A program made the position numbers and the translations under genes. Source: an uncultured Opitutales bacterium (GTDB lineage: Bacteria; Verrucomicrobiota; Verrucomicrobiia; Opitutales; Intestinicryptomonadaceae). Taken from it: a stretch of 64,000 nt of DNA. Positions 16,727-25,940 of the stretch are shown in pieces; the stretch's first letter is position 1; each line of letters begins with the position of its first letter. The stretch covers positions 186,001 through 250,000 of the forward strand of contig CAKTTC010000001.1 in NCBI GenBank assembly GCA_934613645.1, written 5' to 3'. Under the pieces are notes generated by a model. The model was not told the DNA's origin and did no database searches. It saw only the letters and a program-made list of their open reading frames with translations.

Positions 16727-19105
16727 CTACTTTTGGCGCAGCGAATCGGGGTCTTTCAATTTTTCGTCGTTTTCGGCGGCGCGCCTTGCGTTTTTTTCAA
16801 GTTCGCAAAGCGAATTAAACCGCGCCCGCAAACGCTCCGCCTTTTGCGTGGGAACGAACCCCTCCATATCGGGACGCGGCGACTTCTTCAGCCTTTCCGC
16901 GCCCGTTTTTATTATCCGCAAAGCGCGCGCGTATTCGGGCGAATTTTTGTCAAGCTTTTGCAGGATAGGCGAAGTTTCTGGGCGGTCGAACGAAACAAGT
17001 TCGTTTTTGTAGTAGGCGAGGTTTATTATATTCCCCGCGTATTTTGCCGCAATTTTCACGCCGCACAATTTCTCCAATTCGGCGAGTTCGGCGGGCGAAA
17101 TGGGGCTGCGCCCCGCGGGATTGTCGGGAAAGTTGGAGTCGTCGGTATCGTAATACGGCGCGTTGAGGTCAATCCAAGCAACGAGCGTTTTGTATTCTTC
17201 GTCCGAAAGGCGAACGCCCTTGTGTTTGCGGTCGATTGCCTTTACAAGCGGCGAATATTTTGCGCCCCAAGTATTGGCTTGCACAACGGCGTTGCCCGCC
17301 GCCCCGATTGCGTTGACGTATTTTTTCGAATGCAGTTCAGTGTAGGAGCGGTTGAACACAAGTCCCCTATCGCGCGCAAGGACGAGTTTTGCGCCCGCCC
17401 GCTTGCCGACATCGTGGCAGGCTACGCAGTATTTGTCGAAAATCGGCTGGATTTGCCTTGCGTATGAAAACAGCTTTCCGCAATGGGCGAACGATTTTAT
17501 TTTTGCGGGAGGCTTGCGCAACGCCGCCGAAAATCCCTTTTGTGAAACGGGCGGCGGCGACTTGCGGGATTCGTGGCAGCCCGAGCACGACACAATTTCC
17601 GACGGCATTGCCGAAAGCCCGCTGCGCATTGACTGGATCATTTTCATATCGCCGTCCAACGCCTGCAGATAGACGAATTTCCCGCTCGGGATTTCGAAAT
17701 ACGCCGAGCCGTCCTCCTCTACGGGAACGACCCCGTAGACAATCTTGTTGTCGAAATCGTGGTAGTTCATTGCTGGAGCCTGCTGGCCTTGCGCCTCCCA
17801 CGCGCCCGCCGTCCAGTTGATTTTAGGCGGGTTTTCGATAACGCGCAAAAATTTTATGTCGCCTTTTTTGACGCCATTTAAATGCGTTCCCTCGTAGACA
17901 TTGCCAACGTAGACGGCGGCGGTGCTTTTGCTCAAATCGCACTGCGACGGCAAAGCGGCGGGCTTTTTGCGCGGCTTAACAAGCTTGAAGTTAAACAGCC
18001 CCAGCCCGCTTTTCGATTTTGCAACAACCGTCTCCGCGCCCGTGCGCAAATCGACAAGCTCCAAAATGGTCTGGCGGCTTCTTTCGGCAATCTGGCGCGA
18101 TACGGCGGCGGTATTTTCGTCGAAAACTGACGGATACTGGAACTTGAGCTTGACGTTTTTCATAGAGTCGCTCCACTTATCGGGAATGTCGACCAATTTG
18201 ATAGCGTATTCGGGAAAAATCTTCGCAACGCTGTGCTTGCCCTCAACGTCGATGTTTCTGTCGATTACCGCGAGCGCGCCCCAAGGCTTGTCGTGGCACG
18301 AGCCGAGAACCGCAAGCACCCTGCCCCCGCCCAAATCTACGCCGTCGAGGGCTGCGTTGTTTGTTTCCTGCCCCCAGTAGAGCGCGTGGCGCGTGCCGTC
18401 GGGATTGCAAGTCCACAAGCCCTGCGCGCCCGAAAAATTCCTGTCTACATACTCCCAGCGCGTGTAGAGAATGCGCCCGTCTTCCATTACCGACGCCCCG
18501 TTTTCAAACTCGATTGAATTGCCTATCTGGACTATGTTGAAGCCGTCTTTGTCGCACTTATACAAGTTGCACATTATGTGGCGGTTGCACGCGCAATATT
18601 TTGATGCGCGCGTTGACGAAAACACTATTTCGCCGCTCGGCAGATACGCGGGGTTGATGTCGCTTACGTCCTCTAAAAACGTGAGTTGGCGGATTTTCTT
18701 TGTGGCGACATCGTATTCATAAAGCTTGAAACTGTCGTCGAAATTTTTGCGCATTGAAAACACGATTTTTCCGCCGTCGAACGAAACGCTCGGATCGCGA
18801 ACTATTCCGTCGGGCAGATAAACGGGCACTTCGACGTTTTTGACAGCACCCTCGGCGTCGAATTCCGCCAAAACAAGCGACGACTTCCCGCTGCAAAGCT
18901 TCCATCTGTTTTCGTTGAATTCGCCTTTTTGGAACATTGTCTCGCTGTTGTGGTGGTCGGAGGCGTATTGCAGGTGCGAGACAAACACGATTTTTTTGTT
19001 CGCCAATTTTTCCGTTTTGTAAAATTCAAAATCGCCCGCATTGCCCGCCTGCGTTCCCCCAAACGCGGTTGCGGCTGAGAGCAAGAAAATCAAAAACTTT
19101 TTCAT
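16727..19105 (-). CDS. Secreted TolB-like propeller protein with c-type haem sites (hydrazine-synthase-alpha-like)
   Basis: A 792-residue exported protein. Residues 1-20 form a signal peptide. Residues 35-480 show beta-propeller repeats of the TolB type, such as PAYLPSGEIVFSSTRAS and GRILYTRWEYVDR, which typify the hydrazine-synthase alpha-like middle domain. Two CxxCH haem motifs follow, CSGCH (507-511) and CVACH (560-564), the second in a cytochrome-like block. A CACNRHIMC cluster (171-179) could bind metal. Members are numerous in Planctomycetes and Verrucomicrobia and mostly uncharacterised; nothing here suggests anammox. It is upstream of the microcompartment operon on the same strand, with a 215-base gap. 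Confidence 0.8.
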   Translation of the reverse strand: MKKFLIFLLSAATAFGGTQAGNAGDFEFYKTEKLANKKIVFVSHLQYASDHHNSETMFQKGEFNENRWKLCSGKSSLVLAEFDAEGAVKNVEVPVYLPDGIVRDPSVSFDGGKIVFSMRKNFDDSFKLYEYDVATKKIRQLTFLEDVSDINPAYLPSGEIVFSSTRASKYCACNRHIMCNLYKCDKDGFNIVQIGNSIEFENGASVMEDGRILYTRWEYVDRNFSGAQGLWTCNPDGTRHALYWGQETNNAALDGVDLGGGRVLAVLGSCHDKPWGALAVIDRNIDVEGKHSVAKIFPEYAIKLVDIPDKWSDSMKNVKLKFQYPSVFDENTAAVSRQIAERSRQTILELVDLRTGAETVVAKSKSGLGLFNFKLVKPRKKPAALPSQCDLSKSTAAVYVGNVYEGTHLNGVKKGDIKFLRVIENPPKINWTAGAWEAQGQQAPAMNYHDFDNKIVYGVVPVEEDGSAYFEIPSGKFVYLQALDGDMKMIQSMRSGLSAMPSEIVSCSGCHESRKSPPPVSQKGFSAALRKPPAKIKSFAHCGKLFSYARQIQPIFDKYCVACHDVGKRAGAKLVLARDRGLVFNRSYTELHSKKYVNAIGAAGNAVVQANTWGAKYSPLVKAIDRKHKGVRLSDEEYKTLVAWIDLNAPYYDTDDSNFPDNPAGRSPISPAELAELEKLCGVKIAAKYAGNIINLAYYKNELVSFDRPETSPILQKLDKNSPEYARALRIIKTGAERLKKSPRPDMEGFVPTQKAERLRARFNSLCELEKNARRAAENDEKLKDPDSLRQK

Positions 19106-19152
19106 ATATGAAGAACCTTATTGAAGCGTTTGTATTCTTCAAGAAAAAACGC

Positions 19153-19189
19153 AAAAAAAAGCGCAACAAGCCGATTTTGCAAGTTGCGC
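19153..19189 (-). terminator. Intrinsic terminator after recJ
   Basis: On the minus strand GCGCAAC and GTTGCGC (19161-19167 and 19183-19189) pair, followed by eight T residues. It lies 8 bases beyond the recJ stop codon. Confidence 0.85.
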
Positions 19190-19197
19190 GTTGCCGC

Positions 19198-20931
19198 CTA
19201 CTGATTTTGCGAAAATTTCCAGTCAATGAGCGTTGCCTGCGGAATTTTGCGCCTGTTCCACCTGTTCCAGCCGAGCTTGATTGCCAAGTCGATTGGGGTA
19301 TCCATCGGCGGGTGACGGTCGCCCATTCGCCACGCAACCGCATTGAGCCAGCCGCCGTTTACAAGCGGAATCTGGAAGCGGTAGTTTTGCCCCGTTCCGA
19401 AAGGCTCGGGCTCTTTCAAAAGGCGAATGTTTTTGAGCGCGAAAATAGGCTCTTTGTTGCCCTCGCCGAATGGGTGCAGAAGCTCCAATTCGTCGAGAAG
19501 CTCAAGTCCGACATCGCCCGTATCGAGCGTTAGGCTTACGTTTACCTTCGGGGAGAAGTCGAAGTTTGCGCCGTATTTTTCGGAAATTGTGGCCGACAGG
19601 CGTTCCCTGAATTCGTCAATTTTTCCGTCTTTTACCGAGACGCCGACAGCCATTGGGTGTCCGCCCCAACTGCCGAGCAAGTCGGTGCACGACTGCAGGC
19701 ACTCAACCATATCGACGCCCAGCACGCTCCTGCCCGAGCCTTTCGTGAAGCCGTTGTCGACTTCGCCGAAGACGATTACGGGCTTGTGGTATTCGCGGCT
19801 GAGTTTGCCCGCAATTATGCCCACAACCCCTGGGTGCCAAGACGGGTCGTAGACAATCACGCACGAATACCTGTCGAGATTGCGCTCGCTGACCTGTTTT
19901 ATGGCGTCTTCAAGCACGCCGCGCTCGATGTCCTGACGCTCTTTGTTGATGTCGTTAAGCTCGCAGGCGGCGCGGTAGCAGGTTGTGAAATCGTCGCCCA
20001 AAAGCATATCAAGCGGCAGCGACGCGTCCGCCAGACGCCCGCTTGCGTTGATTCTGGGGCCGAGCTTGAAGGAAATGTCAATCGGGGTGATGTCGTCGCC
20101 AAGGGCGATTCCGCTTGCCTGAATGAGGGCTTGTATGCCCGTGCGGCGCGTTGTTTTCAGGCGTTTTATGCCGTAGCGCGCCAAGATTCTGTTTTCGTCG
20201 GTGAGCGGAACGAGGTCGGCGACAGTGCCCATTGCAACCAAGTCGAGGTAGTCTTTCAAATTGATTGTCCACGACGCCTCGTTGTTGCGCTGGCGCATTT
20301 CCTTTATAATTCCGTGGGCGAGCTTGAACACAAGCCCCACTGTGCACAAATTCCGCCACGGCGCGCCCTCCATATCGAAAACGTGCGGGTTGATTAGCGT
20401 GTAGTTTTCGCAGACAACTTCGTCTTTTGCCTGATGGTGGTCAACTATAATCAGGTCGATATTTTTCGACGTTATGAAATTTATTGCCTCAGTTGCGTTC
20501 GTGCCGCAGTCAAGCGCAATGAGCAGGTCGGGCTTGCCGTCCGATAGCGCGCGCTCCAACGCCGACTTACTCAGCCCGTAGCCCTCCTCCATTCTGCGCG
20601 GGACGAAATAGCGCGGGTTGATGCCGAAACAACGCAGAATGCTCACAAGCAATGTGGTGCTTGTAATTCCGTCAACATCGTAGTCGCCGAAAACGAGAAT
20701 GCTTTGGCGGTTGTCGATTGCCCGAACAATGCGCAGCACGGCGGCGCGCAGATTTTTCACGCCGAACGGGTCTTCCAGATTGGCGAGCTTGGGGCGCAGG
20801 AACATTTTGGCCTTGATTGGGTCGACATAGCCGCGCTGGAGAATGAGCGCGCCCAAGAGCGGGCTAACCCCCAGATACGCCCCCAAGTCGGCGGCGAGCT
20901 TTTTGTCGTAATTTGCAAATTCCCATTTCAT
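19198..20931 (-). CDS. recJ: Single-stranded-DNA-specific exonuclease RecJ
   Basis: RecJ is a 5'-3' single-strand exonuclease acting in recombination and mismatch or base-excision repair. The 577-residue protein has the DHH phosphoesterase motifs: FGDYDVDG, ALDCGTN and IIVDHHQ. A GGHPMAVGVSV block (DHHA1) and a C-terminal OB-fold region follow. Length is typical. The ATG at 20931 is preferred to a TTG two codons earlier. It is the last gene of a yajC-secDF-recJ cluster. Confidence 0.94.
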   Translation of the reverse strand: MKWEFANYDKKLAADLGAYLGVSPLLGALILQRGYVDPIKAKMFLRPKLANLEDPFGVKNLRAAVLRIVRAIDNRQSILVFGDYDVDGITSTTLLVSILRCFGINPRYFVPRRMEEGYGLSKSALERALSDGKPDLLIALDCGTNATEAINFITSKNIDLIIVDHHQAKDEVVCENYTLINPHVFDMEGAPWRNLCTVGLVFKLAHGIIKEMRQRNNEASWTINLKDYLDLVAMGTVADLVPLTDENRILARYGIKRLKTTRRTGIQALIQASGIALGDDITPIDISFKLGPRINASGRLADASLPLDMLLGDDFTTCYRAACELNDINKERQDIERGVLEDAIKQVSERNLDRYSCVIVYDPSWHPGVVGIIAGKLSREYHKPVIVFGEVDNGFTKGSGRSVLGVDMVECLQSCTDLLGSWGGHPMAVGVSVKDGKIDEFRERLSATISEKYGANFDFSPKVNVSLTLDTGDVGLELLDELELLHPFGEGNKEPIFALKNIRLLKEPEPFGTGQNYRFQIPLVNGGWLNAVAWRMGDRHPPMDTPIDLAIKLGWNRWNRRKIPQATLIDWKFSQNQ

Positions 20932-20994
20932 AGCCAAAGTATTTTCCTAAAAACAATCGGCGTTGAAGCAAAACTCCAACGCCGTCTGAATGCG

Positions 20995-23604
20995 TTATTC
21001 CCAGTTGCGGACTTCCAACTCTTCGGGTTTTTCCACCCTGTCGCGGCTGCCTTTGTTCCACCAGTAGAACACGGGACTTGCGATGAATATTGAAGAGAAC
21101 GTGCCCACCACGATACCGATGAGGAACACCAGCGAGAAGTCAACTATAATGCCCGTGCCGAACACGAACAACGCCGCCGCCGCCAAAAACGTGCTTATAC
21201 TTGTAAGCAATGTTCTGGAGAGGGTTTTGTTGATTGAGTAGTTGATTATTTCTTTGAGCGTCATATTGGGCTTGAGCTGCAATTCTTCGCGGATACGGTC
21301 GAACACTACGATTTTATCGTTGATTGAATAGCCCATAACCATAAGAACCGCCGCAACCATAGGCGCGGAGAACTGGCCGCTACCAACGCCCAACAGTCCG
21401 AAGAACACATACAAGCCGACGCTCATTATAACGTCGTGGAAAGTCGCCACAAGCGCGCCGATACCGTAGCTGAATTCGAAACGGAAGGCAACGTATACCA
21501 AAATTGCAATGAGTGAAAGCACTACGGCAATGAAAGCGTCTTTTGTGATGTCGCTACTTACCGACGCGCCAACGCTCGTCTGCGAAATCATGTGCAGCTG
21601 CGCTTCGGGGAATTTCTGCGTCAGCATATCGAACGCGCGCTGTCCCTTTTCGCTTTCGACCTGCAAAACGAGGTGTTCCGATTTCGTGGAAAGGTCGATT
21701 TGATACGAAGCCTGAATTTCGCCCAAGCCCGTATCAGAAGTTGAGGTGCTCAACGCCAAAATATTTTCAATCGGGATTTTCTTTTCGGGGTTGAAGCTCA
21801 TCGTCACGATGTCGCCGCCCGTGAAGTCAATGCTCAAGGTTTTGTCGCCTCTGTAGATTATTGTTGCAATGCCGAGCACCACAATGAACCACGAGATGGT
21901 GAACGAGCCTTTTGTGTATTTGAAGAAGTCGATTTTCGAGTCGCCCGAGATGATGAACGACTTCGCCAAAGCCTTGCGGATTACGTTGTATTTCACGCAG
22001 AATTCAAGCATTGCGCGGCTGAACACCAAGCAGCAGAAAAGTGTTGTGAAAATACCGATTGCAAGCGTTACGCCGAACCCCTTCACGGGGCCCGTGCCGA
22101 ATTTCCAAAGGATAATTGCGGAAATGAGCGTTGTGATGTTCGCGTCGATAATCGCCGAGAACGCCTTGTCGTAGCCCGCCGTGAGCGAGCTCCACAGGCT
22201 CTTGCCCAAGTGCGATTCTTCGCGCATACGTTCGAACACGAGAATGTTTGAGTCAACCGCCATACCGAGCGTGAGAACCAACGCGGCAATTCCTGGGAGC
22301 GTCATAGTTGCGCCGAAGCTCGCCAACACCCCCACAATTATGAAAATGTTTGCAAGAACCGAAACAACCGCCACAATGCCCATTGCCTGATACGCCACAA
22401 TCATAAATCCGATTGTAAGGACAGTGCCGATAACCGCCGCCCAAAGCGAATTTTCCTTTGCGGAGTCGGCAAGCGAAGGCCCTACTTCGTTAAGAGAGGT
22501 GCGCTTCAAGCCGACTGAAAGGGGGTTGTTGAGCGCGTTTGCCAATTCTATTGCCTCGCGGCGCGAGAAGTTGCCCGTGATAGAGCCTCTGTCGCTGATT
22601 ACCGAGATGATGTTCGGCGCGCTCATAAGGCGGCCGTCAAGGACGATTGCCAAGGGCTGTTTCGTGCCCGTAGCCTTGTCTTCGTCAATAATGGAACGGG
22701 TGATTCTTTCGAAGACTTTCGCGCCGTCTTTTGTAAATTCCATTGCAACGCTGAAACGGTTTGAATCCTCTATTGCGGGATACGCCTTTTTGATGATGTC
22801 GCCCGACGCTTCGGGGCGGATTTTCACGTAGAGCGGTTCTTGAACCACTTTGTTGCCGCGCGTCGATTCCATTACAAGCACTTCGTAGCCTGCGGGGATT
22901 TCCGACACCGGCGGCTTGAGCGACGACGGGCGAAGCGAACGGTGCGCCTTGCGGAACTCCAGCTTGGCGGGTCTTGAAAGTTCTTCGATAGCCTCGGGAT
23001 TGTCTTTGAGTGAAACGCCCGGCATTTGGACTTCGATTGAGTTGCCGCCCATAATGCGGATTGTGGGTTCGGTAACGCCGAGTCCGTTGATACGGTTGTT
23101 CATTACAACAAGAACGTCGTCAAGCTGTCCCTTGCGCGAAACGGCGTCGCCGTCGAGGTTTTTGTCGTCAATTTCGAGCGTGAAGGAAACGCCGCCCTGC
23201 AAGTCCAAGCCCTTTTTGAGCGCGCCCTTGCTTTGGCGATAAAGCTCTTTAAGGAGAATGTCGTTTTTCTTCTTGAGAACTTTCACGTCGGAAACGTCGA
23301 TGTCGGCAAAATACTTCGACAAGTCAACGTCGTTTTGGTCGGCGTAGTCGCGCAGGGCAATATACAGCGTGGGCGACTTGGCGGGATTGTTTTTGTAGTT
23401 GGCCTTGTCGATTCTCGCCTCCGCGGCGGGAAGTATTTTCTTTGCGAACTCCTCCTGATTGGAAGTTGCCCTATTCTGGATAAATTCCTCAAACGGAGTA
23501 TCCGATACGGGGAACATAGAGGCCGCCGCCCAAACCAACACGAGCGCGGTAACTACGAATTTCCAAAACATTGACGGATTTGACTGTGTTCCGGGTAATG
23601 ACAT
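20995..23604 (-). CDS. secDF: Fused protein-export membrane protein SecDF
   Basis: An 869-residue fusion of SecD and SecF, which use the proton gradient to pull preproteins out of the SecYEG channel. The N-terminal part has one membrane span, a large periplasmic domain (KGLDLQGGVSFTLEI, then NRINGLGVTEPTI) and five further spans. The SecF half starts near residue 565 with its own span, the periplasmic SIDFTGGDIV element and five spans. It ends in a short charged cytoplasmic tail. The fused form is also seen in other members of this bacterial group. It is 81 bases from yajC. Confidence 0.95.
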   Translation of the reverse strand: MSLPGTQSNPSMFWKFVVTALVLVWAAASMFPVSDTPFEEFIQNRATSNQEEFAKKILPAAEARIDKANYKNNPAKSPTLYIALRDYADQNDVDLSKYFADIDVSDVKVLKKKNDILLKELYRQSKGALKKGLDLQGGVSFTLEIDDKNLDGDAVSRKGQLDDVLVVMNNRINGLGVTEPTIRIMGGNSIEVQMPGVSLKDNPEAIEELSRPAKLEFRKAHRSLRPSSLKPPVSEIPAGYEVLVMESTRGNKVVQEPLYVKIRPEASGDIIKKAYPAIEDSNRFSVAMEFTKDGAKVFERITRSIIDEDKATGTKQPLAIVLDGRLMSAPNIISVISDRGSITGNFSRREAIELANALNNPLSVGLKRTSLNEVGPSLADSAKENSLWAAVIGTVLTIGFMIVAYQAMGIVAVVSVLANIFIIVGVLASFGATMTLPGIAALVLTLGMAVDSNILVFERMREESHLGKSLWSSLTAGYDKAFSAIIDANITTLISAIILWKFGTGPVKGFGVTLAIGIFTTLFCCLVFSRAMLEFCVKYNVIRKALAKSFIISGDSKIDFFKYTKGSFTISWFIVVLGIATIIYRGDKTLSIDFTGGDIVTMSFNPEKKIPIENILALSTSTSDTGLGEIQASYQIDLSTKSEHLVLQVESEKGQRAFDMLTQKFPEAQLHMISQTSVGASVSSDITKDAFIAVVLSLIAILVYVAFRFEFSYGIGALVATFHDVIMSVGLYVFFGLLGVGSGQFSAPMVAAVLMVMGYSINDKIVVFDRIREELQLKPNMTLKEIINYSINKTLSRTLLTSISTFLAAAALFVFGTGIIVDFSLVFLIGIVVGTFSSIFIASPVFYWWNKGSRDRVEKPEELEVRNWE

Positions 23605-23685
23605 TTACTATCCTTTTACTTTGATTAAAAAACATTCAAACGCGCCGTATTTGCACACGGCGCGTTGCTTGAAAAATCGTCTCTG

Positions 23686-24027
23686 CTACTTTGTTTCGGC
23701 GGGAGCGGCTTCCTGAGCTTCCTCAACCTTCTCGCTGATTGCCGATTTCAAAAACTCCACTTTCGTGTTGTCGCAAAGCTTCACGATGAAAGTTTTTTCC
23801 TTCACGTTTGTGATTGTGCCGAAAATTCCGCCGATTGTCACAACCCTGTCGCCCGTTTTCAGAGCCTGAATCATTTGATTGTGCTGTTTCTGGCGTTTGC
23901 GCTGCGGCGCAATCATCAGAAAATACATCGCCGCGAACATCAGGACGATGAAAATGAGCATATTCGTGCCGCCGCCCTGAGCTGCGGGAGCTGCTTCTTG
24001 TGCAATTATAGATACGATATTTTCCAT
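23686..24027 (-). CDS. yajC: Preprotein translocase subunit YajC
   Basis: A 113-residue single-span membrane protein that associates with SecDF. The hydrophobic span is NMLIFIVLMFAAMYFLMIAP, followed by the hallmark PQRKRQKQHNQMIQALKTGD and VVTIGGIFGTI. The tail is Glu/Ala-rich. The frame extends much further upstream, but the ATG at 24027 gives the normal protein. It is the first gene of the secretion cluster and is divergent from gpmI. Confidence 0.94.
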   Translation of the reverse strand: MENIVSIIAQEAAPAAQGGGTNMLIFIVLMFAAMYFLMIAPQRKRQKQHNQMIQALKTGDRVVTIGGIFGTITNVKEKTFIVKLCDNTKVEFLKSAISEKVEEAQEAAPAETK

Positions 24028-24217
24028 AAAAAAGAAATTGTTAAAAGTCCGAATATTGAACACGCCGCCCCCCGCCCTTGCAAGCAAAAAATTTCGATTT
24101 TTCGCTTCACAACTTCCGCGCAAAACCGATAAATGCGCTAAAAATACGGGAGCGGAAAAATAAAGATTGAAAAGACGGCTTTTTGAAATAAAAATACGCG
24201 CAATTTTACAAACAATT

Positions 24218-25801
24218 ATGAACCAAATAAACGGAATAAGAAGACCTGTAGTATTGGTAATCAGAGACGGTTGGGGCGAAAACCACGACGCGTCCGAAGA
24301 CAAGTTCAACGCTGTCAAATTGGCGAACGCGCCTTTTTGCAAAAACCTCTCCGCAAAATATCCGCGGACTGAAATAACCGCCTGCGGCTTGGCGGTCGGA
24401 CTTCCCGAAGGCATTATGGGCAACAGCGAAGTCGGCCACCAAAACATCGGCGCGGGAAGAGTCGTAGACCAGGAAATCGTCAGAATCGACAAAGGCTTCC
24501 AGACGGGTTCGGTTCTCGAAAGCCCCGTGCTCAAGCAGGTTTTCGAAAAACTCGACAACGGCGGCGCGCTCCATCTTTTCGGGCTTTGCTCCGACGCGGG
24601 CGTCCACTCGATGTTGCGCCACCTCTACTCTTTGCTCAAAATTTGCGCCGACAAAAAATATACAAAAGTATTTCTGCACGCCTTCACCGACGGGCGCGAC
24701 ACCCCGCCCACAAGCGGCTTGGGCTTCATAAAAGACGTGGAGGCAAAGATGAAGGAATACGGCACGGGCAAAGTGGCTTCGGTTATCGGACGCTTCTGGG
24801 CAATGGACAGAGACAAGCGTTGGGACAGAGTCCAAAAAGCCTACGACTGCCTCACGGGAGCCGCAACTTCGGCCGCCGTTGAAAACCCCGAAGACGCCTT
24901 CACAAACTACTACGCCCACCCTGCGCAGGAAAATATGCAGGGCGACGAATTCATTGTTCCCACTTGGGTTGTCGAAAACGGCGAGCCAATCGGGCGCGTG
25001 AAAGACGGCGACGCCGTTATCTTCTTCAACTTCCGCGGCGACCGCCCGCGCGAAATGACCTCGGCGTTTATCGACCCGAGCTTCGACGGCTTTGCAAGAA
25101 CCGTTTTCCCCAAAGTGTTCTTCGTTACAATGACGGAATACAAAGTGGGACTGTGCCCGAACGTTCTGTTCCCCAAGCCGCCTAAAATGGTCAACATTCT
25201 GGGCGACTACATCAGCTCCAAGGGCTTGGCACAGTTGCGCTGTGCCGAAACCGAAAAGTTCGCGCACGTTACGTTCTTCTTCAACGACTACCGCGAAGAA
25301 CCTTTCCGCGGCGAAGACAGAATCCTCATCGACTCCCCGCGCGATGTCCAGACTTACGACCAAAAGCCCGAAATGAGCGAACCCGCCGTAGCCGCCGCAG
25401 TGGCAAAGGCAGTCCGCGAAAACAAATACGCGCTGATTGTTGTAAACTTCGCAAACGGCGATATGGTTGGCCACACGGGCAACCTGCCCGCGGCAATCAA
25501 GGCAATCGAGGCGGTCGATAACGGCGTTAGGGAAATTGCCCAAGCCGCCGACGAAACGGGCGCGGCACTGGTAATTACCGCCGACCACGGCAACAGCGAC
25601 CAGCTCTTCGACCCCGCTGTAAACGAACCCCACACGCGCCACACAATGAACCCCGTGGAAGTCGTAATTTACGGCAAGGGTTTGGAAGGCTTGAAGCTGC
25701 GCTCGGGCGGAAACTTGGGCGATATAGCCCCGACTGTTCTCCAGCTTATGGGCTTGAAAAAACCCGCCGAGATGACGGGCGTTTCGCTCATCGAGCAATA
25801 A
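24218..25801 (+). CDS. gpmI: Phosphoglycerate mutase, 2,3-bisphosphoglycerate-independent
   Basis: A 527-residue dimanganese enzyme interconverting 3- and 2-phosphoglycerate in glycolysis. Motifs run RDGWG, GNSEVGHQNIGAGR (with the phosphorylated serine), DAGVHS, FTDGRDTPP, GDMVGHTG and TADHGNSD. The ATG at 24218 is preferred to an in-frame upstream codon at 24167 because the family begins close to the RDGWG motif. It stands alone between divergent yajC and a terminator. Confidence 0.96.
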   Translation: MNQINGIRRPVVLVIRDGWGENHDASEDKFNAVKLANAPFCKNLSAKYPRTEITACGLAVGLPEGIMGNSEVGHQNIGAGRVVDQEIVRIDKGFQTGSVLESPVLKQVFEKLDNGGALHLFGLCSDAGVHSMLRHLYSLLKICADKKYTKVFLHAFTDGRDTPPTSGLGFIKDVEAKMKEYGTGKVASVIGRFWAMDRDKRWDRVQKAYDCLTGAATSAAVENPEDAFTNYYAHPAQENMQGDEFIVPTWVVENGEPIGRVKDGDAVIFFNFRGDRPREMTSAFIDPSFDGFARTVFPKVFFVTMTEYKVGLCPNVLFPKPPKMVNILGDYISSKGLAQLRCAETEKFAHVTFFFNDYREEPFRGEDRILIDSPRDVQTYDQKPEMSEPAVAAAVAKAVRENKYALIVVNFANGDMVGHTGNLPAAIKAIEAVDNGVREIAQAADETGAALVITADHGNSDQLFDPAVNEPHTRHTMNPVEVVIYGKGLEGLKLRSGGNLGDIAPTVLQLMGLKKPAEMTGVSLIEQ

Positions 25802-25816
25802 CGGAAGCAAAAATTT

Positions 25817-25846
25817 GGGACGCCCGCAAACGGCGTCCCTTTTTTT
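25817..25846 (+). terminator. Intrinsic terminator after gpmI
   Basis: GGGACGCC and GGCGTCCC pair perfectly around a 7-base loop and are followed by seven T residues, 16 bases beyond the gpmI stop. Confidence 0.92.
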
Positions 25847-25940
25847 GTCGAAACAAACTGGGCAACCGCGTCGGCTGTGCGCACACTGCCGCCTAAAAGG
25901 CTCGGCGCAAGCCCTGCCCTCAACGCCGCCGAGTCAGCCG

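Noticed and set aside
24206..25810. Long minus-strand open frame of 534 codons
   Set aside because: It is the mirror of gpmI, which has all catalytic motifs. The mirror protein shows no domain.
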